Numbered from the stretch's first letter, positions 43,425 through 53,911 are shown. The stretch is DNA of 64,000 nt from Pigmentiphaga aceris (GCF_008119665.1 NZ_CP043046.1:5332001-5396000); one strand, 5' to 3'. The notes: a model not told the origin generated them from the letters alone. Numbers and translations are program-made.

Positions 43425-44245
43425 TGACCACCTTTCTTGCCCAGCTGACCGACCTTCATATCCGCGAACCGGGCCGCTTGGCCTACGGTCGCATCGACAC
43501 CGCACCGTATCTTCAACAAGCCGTGCAGTCGGTCTTGGCACTGCGCCAGCAGCCCGATGCCGTGGTGTTCACCGGCGACCTGACCGACTTCGGTCGCGCC
43601 GAGGAATACGCGTACCTGGCGCGCATGCTGGAACCGCTGACCATGCCGGTGTACCTGATGCCCGGCAACCATGACGACCGCGACCAGATGCGTCGCAGCT
43701 TCCCGTCGCACACTTACCTGGGCACGGAAGGCTTCATCCAGTATTCGGTGAAGGTCGGTGCGCTGCGCCTGATCGCGCTCGACACGGTGGTGCACGGCCG
43801 GCCCGAAGGCCGCCTGTGTGCGGAACGTCTGGCCTGGTTGGCCGACGCCCTGGAACGTCATCGTGACGAGCCTGTTATCGTGGCATTGCACCACCCCCCG
43901 TTCGAGACCTTGATCGGCCACATGGACAAGATCGGTCTGCTGGAAGGCGCGGCAGCACTCGAAGCGCTGATCGCCCGCTACCCGAACGTCGAACGCCTGA
44001 TTTCCGGTCACCTGCACCGGAACATCGACGTGCGTTTTGGCGGCACCGTGGCATCTACCTCACCGGGCATCGCGCACCAAGTGGCGCTGGACCTGGACCC
44101 CGACGCAGATTCAGCCTGGATGCTGGAGCCCCCCGGTTTCAAGGTTCACGCATGGCGGGCAGAACGTCTGGTGACGCACCTGATTTCCAGTGGCCGCTAC
44201 GAAGGCCCCTTCCCTTTTCACGATAACGGCGTATTGATCGACTGA
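43424..44245 (+). CDS. GpdQ-like glycerophosphodiesterase (metallophosphoesterase)
   Basis: The product is 273 residues, close to GpdQ of Enterobacter in length and pattern. All metal-binding motifs of class III phosphodiesterases are present: TDLHI, VFTGDLTDFG, MPGNHDDRDQ, VALHHPP and SGHLHRNI, giving a binuclear active site. GpdQ cleaves glycerophosphodiesters to glycerol-3-phosphate and an alcohol. CpdA-type cAMP phosphodiesterases are related, but the position between an importer and glpD favours glycerophosphodiester use. No signal peptide is visible, so the reaction would take place in the cytoplasm after import. Confidence 0.85.
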   Translation: MTTFLAQLTDLHIREPGRLAYGRIDTAPYLQQAVQSVLALRQQPDAVVFTGDLTDFGRAEEYAYLARMLEPLTMPVYLMPGNHDDRDQMRRSFPSHTYLGTEGFIQYSVKVGALRLIALDTVVHGRPEGRLCAERLAWLADALERHRDEPVIVALHHPPFETLIGHMDKIGLLEGAAALEALIARYPNVERLISGHLHRNIDVRFGGTVASTSPGIAHQVALDLDPDADSAWMLEPPGFKVHAWRAERLVTHLISSGRYEGPFPFHDNGVLID

Positions 44246-44247
44246 GC

Positions 44248-45822
44248 ATGGACCCACTGCACACTGACCGCACCACACTGCTGACCCAACTTGCCCAAGC
44301 CCGTCGCTACGACGTCGCCGTCATCGGTGGCGGCGCAACCGGCCTGGGGGTGGCACTGGACGCAGCATCGCGGGGCTTGTCGGTCGTGCTGGTGGAATCG
44401 CATGACTTCGCCAAGGGCACGTCATCGCGCGCGACCAAGCTGGTGCACGGGGGCGTGCGTTACCTGGCCCAGGGCAATATCTCGCTGGTGCGCGAGGCAT
44501 TGCATGAACGCAGCGCCTTGCTGCGCAATGCGCCGCACCTGGCGCAGCCGCTGCCCTTTCTGCTACCTGCGTATCAGGCGTGGAAGCTGCCGTTCTACGG
44601 CATTGGGCTGAAAGCCTATGACCTGCTGGCCGGGCGTGAGCGGCTGAAGGCCAGTGCCATGATGGGCGCAGCTGCCGTGCGCAAGTTTTCCCCTGGTGTG
44701 AATGCGCAAGGCTTGCGCGGGGGCATCGAATACTGGGACGGCCAGTTCGACGATGCGCGACTGGCACTGGCCTTGGCGCGCACCGCAGCACGGCATGGTG
44801 CACTGCTGGTCAACTATTGCGCGGCCACCGAGCTGCGTTATGAAAATGACCGCGTGGCGGGTCTGCGCTGCGTGGACAAAGAAACTGGCATCTTCTACGA
44901 CATCGACGCAGGCTGCGTGGTGAACGCCACCGGCGTCTGGGTAGACGACCTGCGCCTCAAAGACGGCCAGGCCACCCACCACGAAGCCGCCCCCATGGTC
45001 GCGCCCAGCCAGGGCGTGCATGTGGTGGTGGACCGCAAGTTCTGGCCGGGTGAGCATGCGCTGCTGGTGCCATCCAGCGACGGCCGTGTGCTGTTCGCCG
45101 TGCCGTGGCTGGGCAAGGTCTTGCTGGGGACGACAGACGCGCCACGCCAGGACTTGCCTGAAGAACCTAAGGCGGCCGATGTCGACGTGGATTTCATCCT
45201 GCGTGAAGCCGCGCGTTACCTGGTCGATGCTCCTACGCGTGCCGATGTCCTGAGCGTATGGGCCGGATTGCGACCCTTGATCAAGCCCACCGCAGGTGCT
45301 GCGGGTGCCACTAAAAAGATCAGCCGCGAACACACGATTGAACTGAGCGCGAGCGGATTGGTGACCGTGTCGGGCGGCAAGTGGACGACGTATCGGGCCA
45401 TGGCCGAAGACGTGCTGACGCGCTGTATCGAGGCCAAGCTGGTCAAGGACGAATCGCCCTGCAAGACCGCGGACTTGCCCCTGGTTGGCAGCCCGTCGTT
45501 CGATACGCCACGCGTGCCGTTAAGCGCATCACCCGGTCTGCATTTGTATGGCAATGAAGCTGCGATGGTGCAAAGTCTGCCGGGTGCTGATCGGATGCTG
45601 TGTCCCGGGCTATCTGAGGCCATGGTGCGCTTTGCCGCGCGCTTCGAGTACGCCCGCACGGTGGAAGACGTGCTGGCACGGCGCTCGCGACTGTTGTTCC
45701 TGGATGCGAAGCAGGCGCTGGCAGTGGCACCTGCGGTTGCTGACATTTTGCGGGAAGAACTTGGTGTCGATCCGGGACAGGCGGCGTTCGAAGCACTGGC
45801 GCGCGCCTACCTGGTGGCGTGA
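44248..45822 (+). CDS. glpD: Glycerol-3-phosphate dehydrogenase GlpD
   Basis: The product is 524 residues, full length for the aerobic FAD enzyme. It oxidises glycerol-3-phosphate to dihydroxyacetone phosphate and passes electrons to quinone at the inner membrane. The FAD motif (VAVIGGGATGLGVALDAASR), SHDFAKGTSSRATKLVHGGV, VNATGVWVDDL, and WAGLRPLIKP/SGGKWTTYRAMAED are typical. It starts two bases after the phosphodiesterase and completes the path from imported diester to central metabolism. A second copy elsewhere in the genome is possible. Confidence 0.95.
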   Translation: MDPLHTDRTTLLTQLAQARRYDVAVIGGGATGLGVALDAASRGLSVVLVESHDFAKGTSSRATKLVHGGVRYLAQGNISLVREALHERSALLRNAPHLAQPLPFLLPAYQAWKLPFYGIGLKAYDLLAGRERLKASAMMGAAAVRKFSPGVNAQGLRGGIEYWDGQFDDARLALALARTAARHGALLVNYCAATELRYENDRVAGLRCVDKETGIFYDIDAGCVVNATGVWVDDLRLKDGQATHHEAAPMVAPSQGVHVVVDRKFWPGEHALLVPSSDGRVLFAVPWLGKVLLGTTDAPRQDLPEEPKAADVDVDFILREAARYLVDAPTRADVLSVWAGLRPLIKPTAGAAGATKKISREHTIELSASGLVTVSGGKWTTYRAMAEDVLTRCIEAKLVKDESPCKTADLPLVGSPSFDTPRVPLSASPGLHLYGNEAAMVQSLPGADRMLCPGLSEAMVRFAARFEYARTVEDVLARRSRLLFLDAKQALAVAPAVADILREELGVDPGQAAFEALARAYLVA

Positions 45823-45898
45823 CGCGGGCCGACATCGCAACCTGTCGATTTTCGTCCGCAACCACCCATCCCCCGACATGAACGGGTGTGGTTGATGG

Positions 45899-48800
45899 TC
45901 AGAATGACGGCATACCAAAGGTGATCGTCGGAATCAGGCCACCGACGAGCTCGATGATCGTGTCGGCGGACGTGAACACGGGGTTGGCATCGTTGATCAC
46001 CATGAACGTCTTGCCGCCAAACGAGCCGCCACCGGTGATGGTCAGGACAGCAATTTCGGCCAGTACGGCGGTCGATCCGACGGCTCCTGATCCAGGGGTG
46101 GGCAACGCGGCAAGTACATCCGCGATGGTCGTGATGCCGGTCCCGTCTTCGGTCAACGAGAGACGATTCACTTGTGTACCGGCTGTGAAGGCAAACCCGT
46201 TACCGAAAGCCAACGAAGACGTGGAGAGCATCAGCACATCGGTATTCTGAAAACCGCTGATCTTGGTAAGGTTGTTGGTGTTCGTGTTTGCAGTGTTGAA
46301 GCTGAGCCCCCGGCTTGTGCCGCCGATGTAGACGGTGTCCACACCACTGCCTAGGGTAATGGTGTTCGCCCCCGCCCCCATCGCGATGGTCGTGTTTTTG
46401 GTGAACCCGGTGAGATCGATGACGTCGTCAACAGGTCCGCCAGAGATATCGAGGGCGTTGCCACTGGCGAGCTTGGTGTCGACCGCACGCAGCGTCGTAT
46501 TGGAAGCCGTGCCGATCAAGATGTGGCCGCTCAGGCCACCATCAGCCACATGGGTGAGGTTGGCCACCAGCACGTCGCCCTGGGTGGAAACAATCTGGCT
46601 CGGCATCACCACGCTGGCGTCAGTAGCCTTGGACAACAGCGTGCCAAGGTCGGTACTCGACAACGAGGACACGTTCGCCGTGCTCAATGACAGGCCAAGC
46701 ACCGAATCGACCTTGCCGATGCCCTGCACCACGGCGGCCAGCTGGTCGTTATCCATGCCCGCAGCCTGAATGGTCACATTGGCGGCATCGGCGACGCGGT
46801 CGCCCAGCAGCGCGGCAAAGCTGTACGACTGCAGGTCCTTGTCTATGGTGAAGCTGCCCGTCAGGCCATCTGCCTTGTACTGGTTCACGAATTGCCCAAT
46901 GACGGCCAGCTGAGCCGCGGTGGCACCTGTCAGATCGACGGCGTGCCCGATTCCCTTGGTAAACAGCAAGCCAAAATTGTTGCCTATTCGGGCCATGATG
47001 CCGCTGGGTGCCGACAGGTTGTTCAGCACGTCGATCTTGGCAGCATTGGTGAACAGCGCGGCCACCTGATCGATGTCCATGGAGCTCGCGTTCACCGTGA
47101 CGTTGGCCCCGTCGGCCACCTTGTTCCCCAGCAGGGCCTCCAGCTGCGTCAAAAGAAACGTGCTGTTCAGAATAAAGCTGCCTGTCAGACCATCCACCGC
47201 ATATTGCGCGACATGATCTGCCACGGTTTTGATCTGGTCAGCGGTCGCACTGGTCAGCGACAGCTTCGCCTCCGTGCTCTTGCCAAGCAGGTTGCCCAGA
47301 TTCGACACCGGCTGTGCCCCGATCAGCGACCAGGCACTGGACGGCACGACCAGATTGCTCACGCTGTCGACCTTGCTGGCGCTCTCGACCAGTGCATAGA
47401 GCTGGCCGTCGGCCATGTCCGTGGCATCCACGCTGACCGTAGCGCCTGTCGCCGTTTTCGCCAGCAAACTCTGCAGTTGCGATGCCACCCCCGTATCCTT
47501 GGTAAGGCTCAGGGTGCCGACAATGCCATTGTTGGCGACCTTGGACAGTTGGCTCAACAGGCCCGTCAACTTCGTGCTGCTGGCAGCGCTGACCGTGAGG
47601 CCCACATCGGTCGACTTGGCAAACAGCTCGTTGATCGCGGTGGTGTCCAACCACGTGTCTTCCAGGACCAACTGGGGCACCGTAATAGCAGTGAGCTTGC
47701 TCAGGTTGCCGTACAGCGATTGGAGTTCGGTGCTGGTGTACAGGCTGGCGTTCACCGATGCCGTGGTGCCGGTGTACTTGCCCAGCAGCGACAGCCCATT
47801 GGCTGCGCTCACATCGGCCAGGATCGTCAAGGCACCGGAAATGCCCGACACCTTGCCGAGTGCCGGCACGACAACATTCAACACGTCGCTGCCGACGGTG
47901 GCGCTGGCCGTGAGGCTTGCATCCGTGCCGTCATATCGATTGAGCAATAGCTCTACTTCAGTGGCATCCAGGGAATCGCTCAGGTGCAAGGCACCCGTCA
48001 ACGCGCCTATGCCCATTGCAGACGGGTGCGCTGCCAGCACGGCCAACTGATCTGCACCCATGGCCGATACGTCTGCCGTCACACTCGCGCCGGTGTCGAA
48101 CTTGCCGAACAAGGCAGTCAGCTGCGTGGCGGTCAAGCTGCCCAGCAGCGCAAAGTTGCCCGAGATGCCACCAGCCGCCACATTGCCAATGTGATTGATG
48201 ATGCTGAGCAACTCGTCAGCCGTCGCGCCGGTGGCGTCGATCTGCGCCCCCGTGGCCTTGCCCAGCAAGGTTTCTGTCATCGTGTCGTCCAGCGTGGCAT
48301 TGCCCAGCACCAGCGTCGGCGCGGCAATGCTCGCTGCCGCGAACTTGCTCGAGGACGCCAGCAACACCAGATAATCGGAATCCATGCCGGCAGCATTGGC
48401 ACTTGCCGTGGTACCGGCGTACTTGGCCAGCAGGTCGGTTGCCTCGTTGATGGTCACCGTGCTGTCCAGCGCCATCGCCCCCGTCAGCGCGCCCGCGACG
48501 AACTTGCTTACCCCGGCTGCCAGCGCTTTCAACTGCGCGGCATCCATGCCCGTGGTATCTGCCGTCGCAGCCGTGCCGCTGTAGCTGTTGAGCTTATTGG
48601 TGATCGTCGGAGCATCGTCGGCGCTGGTCAGGACAGGCGGCGGCACGACGACTGGCGGCACCACTACCGGCGGCGGGTTGATGATCGAATCGACGTAGTT
48701 GCGCGCGGCGATCAACGATGCCGGATCGTCGGTGATCATCGCAAACATCTGTTTGGCCAAGGCAAGGTCATTGCTGCGCAACTCGGCCGCGAAATACACA

Positions 48801-49240
48801 CCGGCTTCGGCCTTGTTCGCGAAGCGCGCACGGTCGGCGACGGTCTGCGCATAGGCGGCATCGCTCAGGTCGGCGGGTTTGCTGCCAAGCGGTGTGGTGG
48901 CCACGTCGATGATGCGCACCATCAGTGCCGCCTTGGCCGCGGTATTGGTCGCCCCGCCAAGCGAATCCAGTGCAGCCGTCCAAAAGGCCAGGCCACCCGC
49001 ATCGGCCGCGCGGCCGAATACCGAACTGTAGAAAGCCGCGACGAATTCCTGAGAACTCAGCCCGGCCGGATAAGTGGCCAGTCCTTCGGGCGCGCTTAAA
49101 AAGGTACCGGCCAGATTGGCCAAGCCCACCCCTTGCTCGTGTGCCTGCAACCAGAAATCAAACCCGGCAGCGTCGGGTGCACGATTGAAAGCGGCCGCGT
49201 AAAGCGTGGCAATGGTCAGTTGGGTGGGTGTGGAAGCCAT
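45899..49240 (-). CDS. Giant DUF4214 protein with about 13 tandem 54-residue repeats
   Basis: The protein is 1113 residues without signal peptide or cysteine clusters. Residues 1-180 carry a DUF4214-type pair (AFNRAPDAAGFDFW at 17 and VFGRAADAGGLAFW at 74). A hinge of NPPPVVVPPVVVPPPV follows (188-203). From about 224 to 927 runs a tandem array of about 13 units of about 54 residues. Each unit has a core of the type A-x-V-x-A-x2-MDxDQL, then a hydrophobic run, then LTG, then LLGK. The C-terminal 186 residues are beta-rich with an RTX-like GAGANTITLGSGVDTVYIGG and end with a motif TFMVINDANPVFTSADTIIE. The architecture matches the protein at 32781, and both look like type I secreted surface proteins. 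The repeat type is not one I recognise. Confidence 0.87.
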   Translation of the reverse strand: MASTPTQLTIATLYAAAFNRAPDAAGFDFWLQAHEQGVGLANLAGTFLSAPEGLATYPAGLSSQEFVAAFYSSVFGRAADAGGLAFWTAALDSLGGATNTAAKAALMVRIIDVATTPLGSKPADLSDAAYAQTVADRARFANKAEAGVYFAAELRSNDLALAKQMFAMITDDPASLIAARNYVDSIINPPPVVVPPVVVPPPVLTSADDAPTITNKLNSYSGTAATADTTGMDAAQLKALAAGVSKFVAGALTGAMALDSTVTINEATDLLAKYAGTTASANAAGMDSDYLVLLASSSKFAAASIAAPTLVLGNATLDDTMTETLLGKATGAQIDATGATADELLSIINHIGNVAAGGISGNFALLGSLTATQLTALFGKFDTGASVTADVSAMGADQLAVLAAHPSAMGIGALTGALHLSDSLDATEVELLLNRYDGTDASLTASATVGSDVLNVVVPALGKVSGISGALTILADVSAANGLSLLGKYTGTTASVNASLYTSTELQSLYGNLSKLTAITVPQLVLEDTWLDTTAINELFAKSTDVGLTVSAASSTKLTGLLSQLSKVANNGIVGTLSLTKDTGVASQLQSLLAKTATGATVSVDATDMADGQLYALVESASKVDSVSNLVVPSSAWSLIGAQPVSNLGNLLGKSTEAKLSLTSATADQIKTVADHVAQYAVDGLTGSFILNSTFLLTQLEALLGNKVADGANVTVNASSMDIDQVAALFTNAAKIDVLNNLSAPSGIMARIGNNFGLLFTKGIGHAVDLTGATAAQLAVIGQFVNQYKADGLTGSFTIDKDLQSYSFAALLGDRVADAANVTIQAAGMDNDQLAAVVQGIGKVDSVLGLSLSTANVSSLSSTDLGTLLSKATDASVVMPSQIVSTQGDVLVANLTHVADGGLSGHILIGTASNTTLRAVDTKLASGNALDISGGPVDDVIDLTGFTKNTTIAMGAGANTITLGSGVDTVYIGGTSRGLSFNTANTNTNNLTKISGFQNTDVLMLSTSSLAFGNGFAFTAGTQVNRLSLTEDGTGITTIADVLAALPTPGSGAVGSTAVLAEIAVLTITGGGSFGGKTFMVINDANPVFTSADTIIELVGGLIPTITFGMPSF

Positions 49241-49428
49241 GGCGAATCGGTCCGGATAGTGAAGTCATGCTTGAGTAACAAGCGGCCGAGCAAGGTTCCG
49301 ACAAAAGACAGCAAAAATTAAATATCGTCGCGCTAAAGTAGCTTTTCTTCGTCCATCATTCAAAATGACGAGGTTTTGGATAAGAAAGTCTGATGACAGA
49401 ACCGGTTATGACTTATAAACCTGATGCC

Positions 49429-49452
49429 AATAACAGCGCATAAGCTGTTATT
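49429..49452. other. Palindromic hairpin in the leader of the repeat gene
   Basis: Arms AATAACAGC and GCTGTTATT enclose a 6-base loop. No strong T tract follows on the minus strand, so it may be a protein binding site or RNA structure rather than a terminator. Confidence 0.45.
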
Positions 49453-49530
49453 TCAGAAAACGGCAGTGTTGGGTTTTAAAAAAAGCATCGAATTTGATGT
49501 TTTCTTCTGATCGCGTTATTCAACGCGAAA

Positions 49531-49567
49531 AAAATCCCGCAGCGCCCATCGGGCATTGCGGGATTTT
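49531..49567 (-). terminator. Intrinsic terminator of the nrd operon
   Basis: Arms AAAATCCCGCA (49531-49541) and TGCGGGATTTT (49557-49567) pair perfectly, with an inner GCCC/GGGC stem. Read on the minus strand it is followed by T residues, 42 bases after the nrdF stop. Confidence 0.88.
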
Positions 49568-49608
49568 CTGATGGTGCAATCTGCGCACCACCCTGTTCGA
49601 TCAGGCGA

Positions 49609-50655
<1,047 letters not shown>

Positions 50656-52818
50656 TTACAGGGTGCAGGACACGCAACCTTCGACTTCCGTACCTTCCAG
50701 GGCAACCTGGCGCAGGCGGATGTAGTAGATCGTCTTGATGCCCTTGCGCCATGCGTAGATCTGCGACTTGTTGATGTCGCGGGTCGTGGCGGTGTCGCGG
50801 AAGAACAGCGTCAGCGACAGGCCTTGGTCCACGTGTTGCGTGGCTTCGGCATAGGTGTCGATGATCTTTTCCGGGCCGATTTCATACGCATCCTGGTAGT
50901 ACTCCAGGTTGTCGTTGGTCATGAACGGTGCGGGATAGTACACGCGACCGATCTTGCCTTCCTTGCGGATTTCAACCTTCGAGACGATCGGGTGAATGCT
51001 CGACGTCGAGTTGTTGATGTAGGAAATCGAACCGGTCGGCGGGACAGCTTGCAGGTTCTGGTTGTACAGGCCGTGCGCCATCACGGATTCGCGCAGCGCG
51101 GCCCAGTCTTCCTGGGTCGGGATGGCAATGCCGGCGGCGTCGAACAGGCCTTGCACCTTGGCCGTCTTCGGCAACCAGGTACGGCTGATGTACTTGTCGA
51201 AGTACGCACCCGATGCATAGGTCGAATCTTCAAAGCCCTTGAAGACCTGGCCACGCTCGATGGCGATGCGGTTCGATGCCTGAATGGCGTGGAAGGCCAC
51301 GGTGTAGAAGTAGATGTTGGTGAAGTCCAACCCTTCTTCCGAGCCGTAGAAGATGCGTTCACGCGCCAGGTAGCCGTGCAGGTTCATCTGGCCCAGGCCG
51401 ATGGCGTGCGACTGTGCATTGCCCTGGTCAATAGAAGGCACCGAACGGATGTGGCTGGCGTCGGACACGGCGGTCAGGCCACGGATGGCGATTTCCACGG
51501 TCTTGGCGAAGTCGGGCGAATCCATGGCCAGCGCGATGTTCAGCGAGCCCAGGTTGCACGAGATGTCCTTGCCGATTTCCTTGTACGACAGGTCGTCTTC
51601 GTAGATCGTGGGCGTGTTGACCTGCAGGATCTCCGAGCACAGGTTGCTCATGTTGATCCGACCCTTGATCGGGTTGGCGCGGTTCACCGTGTCTTCGAAC
51701 ATGATGTAAGGGTAGCCGGACTCGAACTGGATCTCGGCCAGCGTCTGGAAGAACTCGCGGGCGTTGATCTTGGTCTTGCGGATGCGCGCATCGTTGACCA
51801 TTTCGCGGTACTTCTCGGTCACACTGATGTCGGCAAACGGCACGCCATACACGCGTTCCACGTCATACGGCGAGAACAGGTACATGTCTTCGTTGCTCTT
51901 GGCGAGCTCGAAGGTGATGTCGGGGATGACCACACCCAGCGACAGCGTCTTGATGCGGATCTTCTCGTCGGCGTTTTCGCGCTTGGTGTCGAGGAAACGC
52001 AGGATGTCCGGATGATGGGCGTTCAGGTAAACGGCACCCGCGCCTTGACGTGAACCCAGCTGGTTCGCATACGAAAATGCGTCTTCCAGCAGCTTCATGA
52101 TCGGGATGATGCCCGACGACTGGTTCTCGATCTGCTTGATCGGGGCACCGGCTTCACGGATGTTGGTCAGCAGGAACGCCACACCACCGCCGCGCTTGGA
52201 CAGCTGCAGGGCGGAGTTGATCGAACGGCCGATCGATTCCATGTTGTCTTCGATGCGCAGCAGGAAGCACGACACGAGTTCGCCGCGCTGCTTCTTGCCA
52301 CCATTCAGGAAGGTCGGCGTGGCCGGCTGGAAGCGGCCGCTGATGACTTCGTCCACCATTTCGCTGGCCAGCTTGGTGTCGCCGGCAGCCAGCGACATCG
52401 CGACCATGCACACGCGATCTTCGTAGCGTTCGAGGTAGCGCTTGCCGTCGAAGGTCTTCAGCGTGTAGCTGGTGTAGTACTTGAACGCACCGAGGAAGGT
52501 CTGGAAGCGGAACTTGTGCTTGTAGGCCTGCTCGAACAATCCCTTGATGAACTCCGGCGAGTACTGCGACAGCACGTCGGCTTCGTAATAGCCCTTCTCG
52601 ACCAGATAACGCAGCTTTTCTTCCAGGTTGTGGAAGAAGACCGTGTTCTGGTTTACGTGCTGCAGGAAGTACTGGCGCGCGGCGAGCTTGTCCTTGTCGA
52701 ACTGGATGTTGCCACCGTCGTCGAACAGGTTGAGCATCGCGTTCAGCGCGTGGTAGTCGATCTCGGTGTGTCCTGCGGAAGGACGAACCGGGCTCAGGAG
52801 ATTGCTGCTTGTGTCCAA
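50656..52818 (-). CDS. nrdE: Class Ib ribonucleotide reductase alpha subunit NrdE
   Basis: I propose the TTG at 52818 as start (then [12 protein letters not shown]), with GGAG ten bases upstream, giving 720 residues, close to the usual 714. The frame continues 38 codons further but only as the shadow of nrdI. The catalytic subunit reduces NDPs. Recognised parts: [20 protein letters not shown] with an active-site cysteine, [12 protein letters not shown] with the central cysteine, and a C-terminal redox pair in EGCVSCTL. Start and nrdI end overlap by 25 bases, so translation is coupled. No N-terminal ATP cone is present, as expected for class Ib. Confidence 0.95.
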   Translation of the reverse strand: MDTSSNLLSPVRPSAGHTEIDYHALNAMLNLFDDGGNIQFDKDKLAARQYFLQHVNQNTVFFHNLEEKLRYLVEKGYYEADVLSQYSPEFIKGLFEQAYKHKFRFQTFLGAFKYYTSYTLKTFDGKRYLERYEDRVCMVAMSLAAGDTKLASEMVDEVISGRFQPATPTFLNGGKKQRGELVSCFLLRIEDNMESIGRSINSALQLSKRGGGVAFLLTNIREAGAPIKQIENQSSGIIPIMKLLEDAFSYANQLGSRQGAGAVYLNAHHPDILRFLDTKRENADEKIRIKTLSLGVVIPDITFELAKSNEDMYLFSPYDVERVYGVPFADISVTEKYREMVNDARIRKTKINAREFFQTLAEIQFESGYPYIMFEDTVNRANPIKGRINMSNLCSEILQVNTPTIYEDDLSYKEIGKDISCNLGSLNIALAMDSPDFAKTVEIAIRGLTAVSDASHIRSVPSIDQGNAQSHAIGLGQMNLHGYLARERIFYGSEEGLDFTNIYFYTVAFHAIQASNRIAIERGQVFKGFEDSTYASGAYFDKYISRTWLPKTAKVQGLFDAAGIAIPTQEDWAALRESVMAHGLYNQNLQAVPPTGSISYINNSTSSIHPIVSKVEIRKEGKIGRVYYPAPFMTNDNLEYYQDAYEIGPEKIIDTYAEATQHVDQGLSLTLFFRDTATTRDINKSQIYAWRKGIKTIYYIRLRQVALEGTEVEGCVSCTL

Positions 52819-53204
52819 AATGTCTCTACTCCGTCGCGCACACGTTCCACGTCCTCGGGCGTCCCCAGCAACTCGAAGTTGTAGAGGATCGGTACGTGGC
52901 ATTTCTGCGCGATGATCCGGCCAGCAGCGCAATACGCCTGGCCAAAATTAGTGTTACCCGCGGCGATCACGCCCCGGATGAAAGATCGATTCCGCTCGTC
53001 ATTCAGAAATCGGATGACTGGCTTGGGTACAGCGCCTTGCATGCTTCCACCACCATAAGTGGGCACGACGAGCACATAGGGCTCGTCGACTTGAAGCATT
53101 TCGGCGTCCGTCGCAATAGGAATACGTTGCGCGGGTAAGCCGACCTTGCCGATAAAACGATGGGTATTTTCTGACTTCGTAGAGAAGTAGACGAGCAGGC
53201 TCAT
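52794..53204 (-). CDS. nrdI: NrdI flavodoxin-like activator
   Basis: The product is 136 residues, the usual length. NrdI is an FMN protein that supplies oxidant for building the Mn-tyrosyl cofactor of NrdF. The flavin-binding parts are [20 protein letters not shown] and [19 protein letters not shown], followed by [18 protein letters not shown]. It ends inside nrdE by 25 bases. The presence of NrdI and NrdH identifies the reductase as class Ib. Confidence 0.95.
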   Translation of the reverse strand: MSLLVYFSTKSENTHRFIGKVGLPAQRIPIATDAEMLQVDEPYVLVVPTYGGGSMQGAVPKPVIRFLNDERNRSFIRGVIAAGNTNFGQAYCAAGRIIAQKCHVPILYNFELLGTPEDVERVRDGVETFWTQAAIS

Positions 53205-53304
53205 GAAGATGTCCGTACAAGCCTGTCATTGGCACCGCTTGCGCGGCCATTCAGGCTTTGATGCGGGGGCCGTTGCGGACCCCGCTCTGGCAAAAACGTC
53301 TTGC

Positions 53305-53538
53305 TTACGCAGCCAGCTGGGCCAGCGCGTTGATCTTGTCGGGACGGAAGCCCGACCAGTGATCCTGACCGGCGATGACCACCGGCACGGATTGGTAACC
53401 CAGGCCACGAACGGTCGTGAGCGCGACGTCGTCCAGCGTCAGATCGACTACATCGTAGGCGATGCCTTGCTTGTCGAGCGCGCGGTAGGTGGCAACGCAT
53501 TGGACGCAAGCGGGCTTGCTGTAAACGATAACGCTCAT
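53305..53538 (-). CDS. nrdH: NrdH glutaredoxin-like protein
   Basis: The product is 77 residues with the redox motif CVQC in YSKPACVQCVATYRALD and the conserved tail VRGLGYQSVPVVIAGQDHWS. NrdH is a thioredoxin-like electron donor to NrdE. The start at 53538 is chosen because AAGGA lies nine bases before it; an ATG three codons earlier is too close to that site. It is the first gene of the nrdHIEF operon and is preceded by an approximately 250-base leader. Confidence 0.94.
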   Translation of the reverse strand: MSVIVYSKPACVQCVATYRALDKQGIAYDVVDLTLDDVALTTVRGLGYQSVPVVIAGQDHWSGFRPDKINALAQLAA

Positions 53539-53789
53539 GATATTCATTCCTTTAGAGTCACGGAATAGTGGTACGCGGGCTTGCCGGCTTGGTCAGGAAA
53601 CAGACGTGCGAGCTCGCACTGCACCCAGCCTTCCGCTGACGGAAGGAAGTGATGAAATGACGATTTAACCCGGTCGAAATTCTTGGTAGTAACGAAGACT
53701 TGCTGAAGCCTTGGGACCTCAAAGGCCTTGCGCCACCTTGGTTTTCGGTGTTTTCCGAGGACTTTGGCGGCGACTTCCAAGACCAAATA
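53539..53789 (-). other. Long leader upstream of nrdH
   Basis: About 250 bases separate the NrdR-like boxes from the nrdH start. An 80-codon frame (53544-53786, TTG start, no ribosome site) spans most of it and overlaps the nrdH ribosome site. I do not find family features in it (contains FHHFLPSAEGWVQCELARLF). It may be untranslated leader or a small gene. Confidence 0.4.
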
Positions 53790-53836
53790 ATACTACATCT
53801 AGTGTCGCCGGCCGGCGGAATATCTACTGATTGATA
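53790..53836 (-). promoter_or_regulatory. Tandem NrdR-like boxes upstream of the nrd operon
   Basis: On the minus strand ACACTAGATGTAGTAT (53790-53805) resembles the NrdR box consensus acaCTATATATAGtgt at 8 of 10 core positions. TATCAATCAGTAGATA (53821-53836) matches at 6 of 10. The two start 31 bases apart, about three helical turns, as is typical for NrdR pairs. They would mediate repression of nrdHIEF when dATP is high. Confidence 0.65.
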
Positions 53837-53911
53837 CAAGACAAAGAGCTTGACGCAAGCCTGAACAGGCCAATCGCTAGGCTTGGCGCGGCTTTCCAGC
53901 CAGGCATGAAA

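Larger units (their letters stand above)
49241..49608. other. Intergenic region between the giant repeat gene and nrdF
   Basis: No gene is visible in these 368 bases. It must hold the promoter of the minus-strand repeat gene starting at 49240. It has a palindromic hairpin at 49429-49452 and, next to nrdF, the nrd operon terminator. Composition is A+T-rich compared with its flanks, as at the other large DUF4214 gene. Confidence 0.6.

Noticed and set aside
45823..45898. Possible bidirectional terminator between glpD and the giant repeat gene
   Set aside because: Arms CAACCAC and GTGGTTG pair but flanking bases mismatch and there is no T tract; not convincing.
53544..53786. 80-codon frame upstream of nrdH
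   Set aside because: TTG start without ribosome site, no family likeness; kept only as a note on the leader.
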